From contig NC_088301.1 in NCBI RefSeq assembly GCF_032854445.1, forward strand, positions 52,255,187 through 52,319,186: a stretch of 64,000 nt of DNA. Direction: 5' to 3'. The notes beneath the pieces were generated by a model. It was given only the letters and a program-made list of their open reading frames with translations. It was not told the origin of the DNA and did no database searches. Position numbers and translations under genes: made by a program. How positions within the stretch are numbered: position 1 is the stretch's first letter; each line of letters begins with the position of its first letter. Positions 1 through 11,089 of this stretch are shown in pieces. The stretch is from Liolophura sinensis (taxonomy: Eukaryota; Mollusca; Polyplacophora; Chitonida; Chitonidae).

Positions 1-650
1 TGTCTTTATTTTCAAATTTATAATGTGATCGATGTTGTTATATTTTGGCAAGTTTAAGGTCCGTATATCTGCTGATGCGAGCAAGGCGTGAGTTAAGGAA
101 ATTGATTTGGAGGAGAGCGAGTACTTTGAGAAAGAGTTCGAATCGCAGTGTTCTCTGTTTCATTTTTTCCACTGGAAATATACTTTTGTGTGAGTTACAT
201 ACTGGCCTACTTGATTAAATAAGTGTTAACCACCATTTAGAATCCATAATTGTTAGAGTGTGCTAGTACTTAACATGCGCCAAATCATACGTGAATCCTC
301 CCTTAAGAGAACTCTTGGTCGTCTATCTATACTTATGATGTTAAGTTCAAATTATTGTGGATGTCTATAGGCTGAATGTTACTTTTGGTATTTATTTATT
401 TATTTATTTATTTACTCATATGATTGTTGTTGGTCAAGAATTGTTTTAGAAAGTTACATGTGTCTCACAGAGAATATCCCCACTCAGTAGTGCTTAATAC
501 AGACAAAAATATTTTAGTGTGAATGGAGTGGGCTACCTTTTTACAATTTTTAGCGCAGAAAATGTGATTGTTTAGAGCTTGAAATCGCACTATGGTCCTG
601 TAAACAGGAATAGAGGAGTAAAACACAGTTTCTCCCCGATCGTATATACA
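1..650. other. Non-coding, no gene seen
   Basis: AT-rich sequence without a convincing reading frame or splice structure. The only structured piece is a (TTTA)n tract at 390-414. The 64-codon frame that begins near 579 runs into the SINE fragment that follows and is not a gene. Confidence 0.6.
390..414. repeat. (TTTA)n microsatellite
   Basis: About six perfect TTTA units. Its complement matches the AAAT tails of the SINEs in this window, so it may be the tail of a lost minus-strand SINE, but no SINE body is visible beside it. Confidence 0.85.
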
Positions 651-802
651 CGGAAAGGCCTTCAGGAACCTGCGGATGGCCGTGGGTTTCCTTCAGTCTT
701 TGCCCGCTTTCTTCCCATATACCATAATACTGGCCGCCGTCGTATAAGTGAAATATACGTCCGTGCGGTGTAAAACACCAGTGGAATAAATAAATAAATA
801 AG
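651..802 (+). mobile_element. 5'-truncated tRNA-derived SINE, AAAT tail
   Basis: The stretch from 'cctgcggatggccgtgggtt' through 'ggccgccgtcgtataagtga' to 'gtaaaacaccagtgg' and (AAAT)n aligns with the element at 58205-58353 and, in reverse, with the fuller copy at 57243-57540. The tRNA-like head is absent, as expected from incomplete reverse transcription. It is more diverged than the 58-kb copy ('atacgtccgtgcggtg' replaces the family form 'attcttgagtacggcg'), so it is probably older. Confidence 0.8.
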
Positions 803-1479
803 AAATGGATTTATGAAGGTGTCAGCTGCTGTCAATCACAGCTACAGTCATTTTCTCTTCTGTTTCGCTACAGGTTTTTCCACCCTGGCCCGATATCCCG
901 CCTTACCATACCAGGTCCATTGCTTGAAAAAATAAATCCAGTAGTTCATAAAACTGAATGCGCTAAACTGAACATGGTAACATGCTTATGTTAAGTCAGT
1001 CCTTATATAGCTATTCTGAATAGTTTGGCCGAAGGGCGTTATGCACGGCGCTCTGTTGTTGATGTCGTTGACAAGTGTCAGCATGCCGAAGAAATGGTAC
1101 TTCCATGCATGGCTTCCGTGGAAGAACGTGACTAGCTTTCTTGAGCTTATACCAGCAACAGCAAGCGAGAACAACCCAGTAGCTCAGATGGTAGCGAGCT
1201 AGACTGAGCTAACCAGCCCTTTTTTGAAAGGAATCTGCGAAATTCGTACGTCTTTTGAATACCAATGGTCCGCTGACAAACAGGTGGATACGTATAAGGT
1301 GTGTCATTTGCGGCACACAACTGAGCCAGTGTGTAAAATGTGCATTACGCATGTAAAGTTGAAAACTGGGATTATCATCTGGGATTTTATGTTTCGATAG
1401 GGGGCAGTTTTCTGTAAATGCCGGTGCAGAACACGCTGAACTGACTCGTACATCTTACGAAATGCAGGCAAAGGCCGTC
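803..1479. other. Non-coding, no gene seen
   Basis: No supported feature. A short imperfect palindrome around 1172-1205 ('tagctcagatggtagcgagc') resembles a Pol III A box, but no B box or cloverleaf follows within tRNA distance. Confidence 0.5.
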
Positions 1480-1800
1480 TTATAATCTAGATATACAGAC
1501 ACATCAAATTGGTGTGACAGATATGTACATTACAGATCTACATCAAAATACTTGGTACTTATTTGTACATTGCAGATATATCGGATTTAAACTAGTTGTG
1601 ATAGATATGCACATTAGGAATAGACAGACATTACAGATATATCAAACTATAGGCCTAGTTGTTACTGATCTGCACATTACAGACAGATAGGTAAGTTACG
1701 GGTGTATAAAACTAGTGACAGATTTGTACATTACAGATAGATATGTACATTATAGATATACCAAACTATTTGTTACAGATATGGACATTACAAATTACAA
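1480..1800. repeat. Degenerate interspersed/tandem repeat, 'acagatatgtacattacaga' family
   Basis: Phrases such as 'gacagatatgtacattacag' and 'atatatcaaactag' recur at irregular spacing. The same vocabulary forms the cleaner array at 6045-6560, so the two loci share an ancestor. Here the units are too eroded for a fixed period. Confidence 0.65.
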
Positions 1801-1924
1801 AGGCATTCTGATTTTCCTTATGTGCCTAGACCGGTAACATTTTTATCGTGGCTTGACTTACAGTGTTCAACTTACAGTGTGTTGGGGTGTAGACAAAAAT
1901 GCATAGTTACTAGTTACAGTTACA

Positions 1925-2133
1925 AGTGCTAAAGTTACAGCACATGCTGCTACTGAACGGCAGATGTGTGCTAAAGTTACAACAAATGCTGCTACTGAAC
2001 AGCAGATGTGTGCTAAAGCTACAGCACATGCTGCTACTGAACAGCAGATGTGTGCTAAAGCTACAGCACATGCTGCTACTGAACAGCAGATGTGTGTTAA
2101 ACCTACAGCAAATGCTGCCACCGAACACCAGCT
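1925..2133. repeat. 42-bp minisatellite, about five copies
   Basis: The unit begins 'gtgctaaagctacagcacat' and continues 'gctgctactgaacagcagat'. Copies start at 1926, 1968, 2010 and at further 42-bp steps, degrading after about 2100. Because 42 is a multiple of three, several frames on both strands stay open and give 14-residue repeat peptides; I read these as by-products rather than a gene. Confidence 0.9.
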
Positions 2134-2169
2134 ATGTTGGATTCCTGCAATCACATATCTGTCTATTTA

Positions 2170-4290
2170 AACGTTTTAAATTTAACGTTTACTGAATCGC
2201 AGTCAGATTCATTCACAAATCTGTATGTGCAGTGGAAGTTCGTCTGCTGTATGCCGACATGTATATTACATGACAAACCATGTGCAAAAGATCTTTATGC
2301 ACCTAATGTGCAGGAAATTTCTTTCCTTGTGATAATAACCAAATTGCTACGCTTGGCTATAAAATAGGAAAAAGGGATTATAAGTTACGTCTATTTAGAT
2401 CACTGTAACCTCTCAGAAGGTGGTGCAGTGTGGTTTCAGTTCAACAGGAACCAAATTTATTTGCCGCAGAATAAATTTGTTTTAATCCGTCTCTGCAAGG
2501 TGAGATATCAAAATATGATTTCTTTATTACTGTTTGACACGGTGGGTGACCCCAAACCGCGAGTACATATGAACTTAAATGGTCGAGAAAATTCTTCATA
2601 TCTCCGCTATCATGCTTCCAACGTGGAGCCAAATAATAAACGGTCGACGGCGCTCGCGCTCGCGTGGTCCATTGCCGTCTTACATGTATGTACAACGAAG
2701 ACCACTTCCACCAGTATCAAATCTAAATGCCACATATGCTTTCATGGAAAATTTTGTGTACTTATCAAAGGACACATGGTTGTTTACCATTTGCACTCCG
2801 GTTATGACCACCCACGCTGCAGAGGTAAATTGTTCAATATCTCTTTAAAGATAATAAACAAATGTTAAAGCAATAAACAAATAAATTTATCGCTGTTTCA
2901 TATACATATCTATATTACGCGTGATGTAAAAAGTCCTTTTCTGCAAAGGCCCGGTTTACGAATAATATCCCGGATCAGAAACTGAAGTTGAAGCGGAAGT
3001 AGACAGATTAACAAGTTGGCCATTCAGAATGCTAACGAGATTTCGCGAATAAAAATGAAACCAAATGATTCCGATATGGTCATTGAAACGAACTCAACCA
3101 ACAAATACATATATTCAGATTATTATATCGCACTTTGTCAAGAGTATAAATATAAAGATTTTTTGTCAGATTAACACTTATTTTAAATCACATTGTTTTA
3201 TAGATTTTGTGGAGGGGACAGATAGTATGGCGGTGGGAAAGTAATTGCTATGTCTTTTAACACCGGCAAATGAAACTTTGATCTTGGTTAGAATGTTACC
3301 AAGTGGAATTACAAGAATTTCCTGCTTTTGTTTGTAATGTCGCGTGCATAATTAGTTCTTAAGTAATCATTGTTAGGTTCTTGTCCTCTTGCTAAAATGG
3401 GAATAAGTAAAACAATAAACGGTGACTCACCTAAATCCATTTAATACTTTAAATACTTATAACTGTGTAGCCAGATAGCTATATACATTTCATACATCAG
3501 AGATGAAGTGCAGCCAACATGCAGCATCAAAAATATGCATTCAGTGTTAGTAATATATCTGTATTTTAGAATATTGCATTTCGCGCAAAGTCTCATGTAT
3601 AAAAATACATGATATAGATATAATGAGTTTGGCAGTTGATAAGAGGAATACAATTTGGGAATGCATGTTCTTTGTTATTTTATGAGTCTAATAACGAAAA
3701 ACGACCAACTGTAGTGTTGAGACGAGTGGTAAATTCTGTCTGAGAATTTTGTCGTGAGATTTGGATGTTTTAGGTCTAACTATATGTGTATAGGATTATA
3801 TTTTTACTTAGGTTATAATAGCTGTTGAGAATGCAAAATGCAGCGCCTCGTTGGAATTGATAACGATACATTACGCGTTCTTTTGTTGCCGAGCTCCGAT
3901 AATGTCATCTGCTCTATGACGTCAGAAGAGGCTTTCAAAAGGTCTTGGAACGCTTATTTCTACAAGATCAGACGTAAATGGCATATAAACAAAGCAGGCG
4001 TGCTGGAAATGATATATATATATACTTAGAACATGGTGTTGTCGAGAAGCCTTCTTAACGTTAAGTCTACGTAGCAACCATGGCAACCAGCACTTTAGGC
4101 ATCATCGTGGCAGTTATCTGGTCATAAAATTAAAAGACCTTCTTGAAATTCACCTCAGGACTTCATAGTTTCTTTAATGCGTCTCTGCAGGCACTTGCGT
4201 AGCCCAATGTTTGTTATAAAAGACGTTTTTACACACTACGTATCGCCAGAAGGCTTCTCATATAACTATATTTATAGGTCTGTATGTAAC
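2170..4290. other. Non-coding, no gene supported
   Basis: The longest plus-strand frame (2428-2868, 146 codons) has no recognisable domain and no splice or start context. It crosses a small CpG-rich pocket near 2640-2670 ('gacggcgctcgcgctcgcgt'), which explains the lack of stops there. The rest is AT-rich unique sequence. Confidence 0.5.
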
Positions 4291-4335
4291 AAATAGAGGA
4301 ATTTGATGACAGAATATGATAGATAGAGCACCAAA

Positions 4336-4400
4336 ATCTGAAATCCGAATGGGACGAAACGTTGACAGTTCGAAACTCCAATTAGGAGTGCTGTCAGTGT
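4336..4400 (+). ncRNA. Possible degenerate hammerhead-like motif of a Penelope-like element
   Basis: The string CTGAAATCC-GAAT-GGGACGAAACG at 4338-4362 resembles the hammerhead core order CUGANGA, stem II, GAAA. It is followed by a hairpin: TGACAG (4363-4368) pairs with CTGTCA (4391-4396), and ACTCC (4375-4379) with GGAGT (4385-4389). Penelope-like elements are known to carry hammerhead ribozymes in their terminal repeats, and Penelope-like coding remains start about 300 bases downstream. The core is imperfect: one base is missing from CUGANGA and no clear NUH cleavage site is placed. Treat as a relic or a chance match. Confidence 0.35.
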
Positions 4401-4617
4401 AAAATGGGAATGGTGCCTGATCATGTTTTAGATACATAGCCTCACACCACACCGTCACAGTATTAATGCCTTTCTTTTTCATGCATCCATAGTTTTGTCA
4501 TGTTTCAATGGAGTATCGACGACATTGCAAAGAATACACATGAAATTTTGACCCGAAGTACTCTTTATGGTTCACCGATGTACAAAAAATACACATACTT
4601 TTTTAATATTTTTAATA

Positions 4618-4641
4618 AAATCCGTAAAATACCGAAGTCGG
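4618..4641. repeat. Left copy of exact 24-bp direct repeat
   Basis: The 24 bases containing 'ccgtaaaataccgaagtcgg' recur identically at 6616-6639. The pair brackets the Penelope-like remnant, the 24-bp inverted repeat and the 46-57-bp array. Confidence 0.85.
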
Positions 4642-4679
4642 TAGTTGTAACAGTACATATATAGGAAATAAAAATTATC

Positions 4680-5860
4680 GCCAAATTTTAGGCGCAGCGA
4701 TGGGTACAAAGTTTGCACCAACCTGCGCTACTTTAGTATTAGGATACTTAACGCAAAAGCTAACAGTGAAATTGGAAATAACTTCGGACGTAATATGTTG
4801 AAATTCGTCAAAAAAACATTCAAAAGTTTTTTATATGATTGTTTTATCATTTGGGATCACCGAAAAGGCAATCTAATGGATCTTTTTACTGCCTTAAACA
4901 ATTTGGACCCAAATGTCAAGTTCACGAAACTAGTCACGATAAAATACTTTTCTTAGACATTCTCCTTACTCGCAAAGGGAATGAGATAATCACAGATATT
5001 TTCTACAAACCGACTGACACAAAACACTACCTAGATTATAGATCCTGCCACCCACGTCCCACAACAAATCAGGTTCCATTTACTCTTGCGAGACGAATTC
5101 TCACAATCGTACCTAACAAAGAACTCCGACAAATCAGATTATCTAAATTAAAGATTTTTCTATTAATGAGGCATTATCCAAAACAAGTAATAGACATCGG
5201 TATTAACAAAGCAAACAAAATTGATATTTCAGTTTTAAGGACCAGTAAACCAACTTCTAACATCGATACGCTTTCATTTATACGCACTCATAACCCTAAT
5301 AATTTCAACTTCTTTCCCATTATCCTCAACAACCGACCACTACTATAATCCAGTGATCGTCTCACTAAAACTTTTCATCAAACCAAAATTATAAACCGTA
5401 AAAGACAGGCTCCCAGTCTTAAGAAACTTCTAACAAAGGCTCGGTTTACTACCAGCTATACAACTTCTAAATGTGGAGACCCACGATACAAATGCTGTGA
5501 ACATTTAGTAACAAGTAGTCATTTTTTGTGTTATGTTACCAATTTTAACTTCCGAATTAACGCTAATATGAACTGTAATTCCCAAAATCTACCGATGTCT
5601 TAACCTGCTCTAATTGTAACAAATTCTACATAGGCGAAACCGGTGATTCATTGAGGAATTGATGTAGGGTACATAGGCAACAAATTAACAAGCCAAGTTT
5701 ACAGATTTTACCTGCAACCAAATATCTCGCATGATGCACCCGTAACCTATAAAGTATGTCCAAGTTCCACATACTGCCCTTCTTTAAATTATCGGTGAAT
5801 AAAACACAAACCAGAGGGATCAAAGAAGGTGGCTTAGTCTACTTGCATGTATATATAGCT
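4680..5860 (+). pseudogene. Penelope-like retroelement remnant (RT C-terminus + GIY-YIG endonuclease)
   Basis: Penelope-like elements encode a reverse transcriptase joined to a GIY-YIG endonuclease. Reading across frames, 4690-4750 gives a 'GAAMGTKFAPTCATL' block like the RT 'GtaMGtk.aP.yA' motif. At 4830 a 'YDCFIIWD' block sits where the family has its YhDD catalytic motif, apparently with one Asp lost. The 169-codon frame 4839-5348 gives 'FLDILLTRKGNEI' and 'DIFYKPTDTKHYLDYRSCHP', the typical PLE RT tail with YrKPTDt and HP. After a stop near 5346, Cys-rich sequence ('CGDPRYKCCEH') and 'TCSNCNKFYIGETGDSLR' (about 5600-5660) match the GIY-YIG part. Several frameshifts and stops, and the absence of the N-terminal RT, mean it is dead. 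Family assignment is secure; clade is not. Confidence 0.85.
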
Positions 5861-5896
5861 GTCGCAAAATATGTTGAAATAAAAAAAGCTCTGAAA

Positions 5897-6000
5897 CTAG
5901 AAAGCTAAATCAACAAGTTGATGTATATATATATATATAATGAAAAATCAACAAAATAAAAAAAACATGAGAAACTCAACTTGTTGATTTAGCTTTCTAG
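5897..6000. repeat. Perfect 24-bp inverted repeat around an AT-rich spacer
   Basis: 'ctagaaagctaaatcaacaa'+gttg at 5897-5920 is the exact reverse complement of 5977-6000. The 56-bp spacer includes (AT)8 at about 5922-5939. It lies at the 3' border of the Penelope-like remnant; inverted terminal fragments are a known product of Penelope-like insertion, which is my preferred explanation. Confidence 0.85.
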
Positions 6001-6044
6001 TGTCACCGCACCATGACGGTTCTTACAGATTTTTAAAACGGAGT

Positions 6045-6560
6045 TGTTACAGATATGCGTATTGCAGACAGATATGTACATTACAAATATATCAAACCAG
6101 TTGTGACAGATATGCACAATACAGACAGATATGTACATTACAAATATATCAAACCAGTTGTGACAGATATGCACACTACAGACAGATATGTACATCACAG
6201 ATAATTGAAACTGTAGTTGAGACAAATATGCACACTACATACAGATAAGCCACAACACAGATATAACTAACTAGTTGTTATAAATATGTCAGATATGTCA
6301 CAACACAGATATAACAAACTAGTTGTTATAAATGTCAGATATGTCACACCACAGATATAACAAACTAGTTGTTATAAATATGTCAGATATGTCAGATATG
6401 TCACAACAGATATAACAAACTAGTTGTTATAAATATGTCAGATATGTCACAACACAGATATAACAAACTAGTTGTTATAAAAATGTCAGATATGTCATCA
6501 CAGATATAACAAACTAATTGTTATAAATGTGCACATTACAGACAAATATGCACATTACTG
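6045..6560. repeat. Tandem array with 57-bp then 46-55-bp units
   Basis: The first part repeats 'gacagatatgtacattacaa' at 6067, 6124 and 6181 (57-bp steps). From about 6256 the unit becomes 'cacagatataacaaactagt'+'tgttataaatatgtcagata' with steps of 48, 46, 55, 48 and 46 bp. The core TATAACAAACTAGTTGTTATA is an imperfect palindrome that could form a cruciform in each unit. It is related to the eroded repeat at 1480-1800. Peptides open through it are low-complexity shadows. Confidence 0.85.
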
Positions 6561-6615
6561 ATTTATCAAACTGCCTCCAACAAACCTGTCCCAACTGAAT
6601 ACTACGAAAAGCAGT

Positions 6616-6639
6616 AAATCCGTAAAATACCGAAGTCGG
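6616..6639. repeat. Right copy of exact 24-bp direct repeat
   Basis: Identical to 4618-4641. It lies just after the end of the 46-57-bp array. Confidence 0.85.
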
Positions 6640-6755
6640 CGAATTTGACATAAAGTTAAGCCTTCATCTTCTTTGCTCTAGGTCACACGGGAATTGGATT
6701 CAATCCAATTCCCGATCACGTTAACTAATAGATTCCCCAGCTTAAGTGCTATCTA

Positions 6756-9235
6756 AATGGGTGATGCAAGTAATTTTGTTATTTAGTGTTAGTAATCGGT
6801 ACAAGTTCTTATGTGACTACCAAATCTTGTTGTACAGTGTTGGTAACGGGTACAAGTTCTTGTGTGGCTACGAACGAGTGATATCATTTACCTTGTTGTA
6901 CGGTGTTGGTAACCGGTACAAGTTCTTGTGTGGCTACGCATGAGTGATATAAGCAATCTTGTTGTACGGTGTTGGTAACCGGTACAAGTTCTTGTGTTGC
7001 TACGCATGAGTGATATAAGCAATCTTGTTGTCCGGTGTTGGTAACCGGTACAAGTTCTTGTGTGGCTACGCATGAGTGATATAAGCAATCTTGTTGTACG
7101 GTGTTGGTAACCGGTACAAGTTCTTGTGTGGCTACGCATGAGTGATATATGCAATCTTGTTGTACGGTGTTGGTAACCGGTACAAGTTCTTGTGTGGCTA
7201 CGCATGAGTGATATATGCAATCTTGTTGTATGGTGTTGGTAACGGGTACAAGTTTTTGTGTAGCTACACATGAGTGATATATGCAATCTTGTTGTACGGT
7301 GTTGGTAACCGGTACAAGTTCTTGTGTGGTTACGCATGAGTTATATAAGCAACCGTGTTGTACTGTGTTGGTAACCGGTACAAGTTCTTGTTTGGCTACG
7401 CATGAGTGATATAAGCAATCTTGTTGTACGGTGTTGGTAACCCGTACAAGTTCTTGTGCGGCTACACATGAGTGATATAAGCAATCTTGTTGTATGGTGT
7501 TGGTAACCGGTACAAGTTTTTGTGTGGCTACACATGAGTGATATGATTTACCTTGTTGTACGGTGTTGGTAAGCGGTACAAGTTCTTGTGTGGCTACGCA
7601 TGAGTGATATAAGCAATCTTGTTGCACGGTGTTGGTAACCGGTACAAGTTCTTGTGTGGCTACGCATGAGTGATATATGCAATCTTGTTGTATGGTGTTG
7701 GTAACCGGTACAAGTTCTTGTGTGGCTACGCATGAGTGATATAAGCAATCTTGTTGCACGGTGTTGGTAACCGGTACAAGTCCTTGTGTGGCTACGCATG
7801 AGTGATATATGCAATCTTGTTGCACGGTGTTGATAACCGGTCCAAGTTCTTGTGTGGCTACGAACGAGTGATATGATTTACCTTGTTGTACAGTGTTAGT
7901 AACCGGTACAAGTTCTTGTGTGGCTACGCATGAGTTATATAAGCAATCTTGTTGCACGGTGTTGGTAACCGGTACAAGTTCTTGTGTGGCTACGCATGAG
8001 TGATATATGCAATCTTGTTGTATGGTGTTGGTAACCGGTATAAGTTCTTGTGTGGCTACGCATGAGTGATACAAGCAATCTTGTTGCACGGTGTTGGTAA
8101 CCGGTACAAGTTCTTGTGTGGCTACGCATGAGTGATATGATTTACCTTGTTGTACGGTGTTGGTAACCGGTATAAGTTCTTGTGTGGCTACGCATGAGTG
8201 ATATAAGCAATCTTGTTGCACGGTGTCGGTAACCGGTACAAGTTCTTGTGTGGCTACGCATGAGTGATATAAGCAATCTTGTTGCCCGGTGTTGGTAACC
8301 GGTACAAGTTCTTGTGTAGCTACACATGAGTGATATAAGCAATCTTGTTGCACGGTGTTGGTAACCGGTACAAGTTCTTGTGTGGCTACGCATGAGTGAT
8401 ATAAGCAACCTTGTTGTACAGTGTTGGTAAGCGGTACAAGTTCTTGTGTGGCTACGCATGAGTGATATAAGCAATCTTGTTGTACGGTGTTGGTAACCGG
8501 TACAAGTTCTTGTGTGGCTACGCATGAGTGATATGATTTACCATGTTGTACGGTGTTGGTAACCGGTACAAGTTCTTGTGTGGCTACGCATGAGTGATAT
8601 AAGCAATTTTGTTGTATGGTGTTGGTAACCGGTACAAGTTCTTGTGTGGCTACGCATGAGTGATATAAGCAATCTTGTTGTACGATGTTGGTAACCGGTA
8701 CACGTTCTTGTGTGGCTACGCATGAGTGAAATATGCAATCTTGTTGTACGATGTTGGTAACCGGTACAAGTCCTTGTGTGGCTACGCATGAGTGATATAA
8801 GCAATCTTGTTGTACGGTGTTGGTAACCGGTACAAGTTCTTGTGTGGCTACACATGAGTGATATAAGCAATCTTGTTGTACGGTGTTGGTAACCGGTACA
8901 AGTTCTTGTGTAGCTACGCATGAGTGATATAAGCAATCTTGTTGTACGGTGTTGGTAACCGGTACAAGTTCTTGTGTGGCTACGCATGAGTGATATATGC
9001 AATCTTGTTATACAGTGTTGGTAACCGGTACAAGTTCTTGTGTGGCTACGCATGAGTGATATAAGCAATCTTGTTGTACGGTGTTGGTAACCGGTACAAG
9101 TTCTTGTGTGGCTACGCATGAGTGATATATGCAATCTTGTTGTACGGTGTTGGTAACCGGTACAAGTTCTTGTGTGGCTACGCATGAGTGATATAAGCAA
9201 TCTTGTTGTACGGTGTTGGTAACCGGTATAAGTCC
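6756..9235. repeat. 66-bp minisatellite, about 37 copies
   Basis: Unit beginning 'cttgttgtacggtgttggta' and continuing 'accggtacaagttcttgtgt', 'ggctacgcatgagtgatata', 'agcaat'. Unit starts fall at exact 66-bp steps (6892, 6958 and onward); only the first degenerate copy differs (51 bp). A variant with 'gatttaccttgttg' in place of 'gcaatcttgttg' appears near 6881, 7541, 7871, 8135 and 8531. The intervals of 660, 330, 264 and 396 bp are all multiples of 66, suggesting block-wise amplification. Because 66 is divisible by three, two minus-strand frames stay open over long stretches: one gives 489 codons of a 22-residue repeat (QQDCLYHSCVATQELVPVTN..) over 6884-8353, the other 285 codons over 8538-9395. 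With no start context, splice sites or non-repeat domain I treat it as satellite DNA. Confidence 0.95.
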
Positions 9236-11089
9236 AGGGATATAGTCCAAGTCCATAGTTGACGAATACAGGTATCAGGTCGTGGCTGCAGTAATTCACT
9301 GTCAGGATATAAAATGGACGCCAAGCACACAGAAAACACCACGGTCCGCTAAAGAGAGTGTAGAATGTGCGAACTGGCAGGCCTAGGGAGGGCAAAGGTA
9401 GCCAAGTGGTAGGCCTACTCCCAAACGAAGAAGAGTTACATGTAGCAGAGTGTTATTTTCCTGAGACGAAGAACGTTTACATGCAAGAAACATTCATTTG
9501 TCTCAAGGCTCGATTTCGCCAATGACTTTACAAGTACTCGCCCATCAAACATTCAGTCGTCAGACACTGACACGAGTTCTTTGATTTCAGAGGGAGCACA
9601 TTTACAAAAGGACATTTTTGGACTGAATCAATGTCTATTCGGCACATCGATCTTTGTACTTCTTTGATAATCTATATAATTTAAAGTGAAAGTTATAGCG
9701 TTAGGTAACCTACATATTTTGTCAGTTGTGTGGACAAATGTTTGTGTATTAATACACATGTAGTGAACGGACAAAAAATGGACATGGACTGGCTATGATG
9801 CCGGTCTTCCAACGCCTTGGTGGTATAACAAGGTCGTTGGTGACTAAGTTCCAGGATGACTTGGTTTGCATGAAATTGAATTTCGTATCGCACAACTGGA
9901 GAAAGATTGTGATGTCAGTTCGAGACCATCAATGTAGTATTGGCTTAAACACTGTGGATTCAAATCGACAGGCCGATGGTTTAATTTGTACGTCCCGGAC
10001 AATCAAGCGTGGCACTGACCACCGTTGTATAGGGGGTATATAAATGAAATATTTTTGAATATGGCGTTAAACACGAATTTTTCGATCCAATTATGGATAC
10101 GGTGCAGCGTCAAAATATCGGCAACTGAGCAGAAATACATCATAAACTGGTCTCTGAATTCAGTTTCTAGAACCGAATTGAGTAACCTTAATTATATTTA
10201 AATGTGGTGAAGAGTAACCCGTTTGTTACTCTGGACGCGGGAACACAGACAAGCTGTCTTCACTCTAGCACAAAAGACAATGTTCAAGTAATATTTCCGG
10301 TTATTGAAACTAATTAAATCAGACAATAAGATTAACTGCTGTAGATCTTAAAATATTCACATACCCACACAAAGTCACGTTTAATCCAGGGCCTACGGCC
10401 TCTGTAAACTCATTAGACGACCGTTACAAATCATATAAAGCAAGAAAATCAATGTGCTTCCATTTTCTTGACATCTGGACGAGAACTGACTTCCGCCGTT
10501 TTGTTTCAGTTGACGGTTTGAATATTTGGTGAATATATGTATAGACAGAGTGTTTCTATAAGCCCGGGAATATCTTATTTTTGTTTATCCTGTGTGTTAG
10601 TGTAAAAACTTGTGTATCGAAGTTATTCCATCAAACGCCTTTACTCTATCAGTTTCTTAAGTTTAACAATGAGTAACTATAGACAGATCGTCCAGAATAT
10701 GTTGTACTCTGCCAGATAACTGTGTTTAACTCACCATAGGAAGGTGCTAGTGGACCTATCTTCCCCACGTTTAATTAGATCGCTACGTTGTATATATATA
10801 TATATGAACAGTTTCAGTCAACGCGCGACGGAGACACACACTTTTATTATCGACAACTTATATTCCAGCATGGTACACGATTTTGATACTGATTAAATCA
10901 TTCGCTTAAAACATTACTTGTGTTTTTCCACCATCACTTAAAAATTTTGACTGCTTCACTTTAAATAAACCCGTCTTAATGTTTTACTTTATATACTTTC
11001 TTACTCCTTTGATGGTTTGAGTTGAACGGTATACTTTTGGAATTAGCATTGCGATTGTTGAGTGTTTTGTGGCTTTTCTGGCATATATA
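9236..11089. other. Non-coding, no gene seen
   Basis: Unique AT-rich sequence. It holds a short (TA)n at about 10792-10804. The part from about 10850 to 11050 shares diverged phrases ('ttgactgcttc', 'tatactttcttactcctt') with 22490-22680, indicating an old dispersed repeat. No frame is convincing as coding. Confidence 0.5.

Noticed and set aside
1169-1215. Possible tRNA ('tagctcagatggtagcgagc')
   Set aside because: A-box-like, but no B box, anticodon arm or acceptor pairing at tRNA spacing; the segment is a simple imperfect palindrome.
1867-2195. Several overlapping 70-95-codon frames on both strands
   Set aside because: All are readings of the 42-bp minisatellite.
2428-2868. 146-codon plus-strand frame as a gene
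   Set aside because: No domain, no splice or promoter context; openness is helped by a local CpG-rich patch.
6884-8353. 489-codon minus-strand frame as a protein-coding gene
   Set aside because: It is entirely the 66-bp minisatellite; a second frame on the same strand is also open for long stretches, and no start context, splice site or non-repeat domain accompanies it.
6756-9235. CRISPR-like array
   Set aside because: Units are directly tandem 66-bp repeats with no unique spacers, in an animal genome.
8538-9395. 285-codon minus-strand frame
   Set aside because: Same satellite in another register, with a short unique extension lacking any domain.
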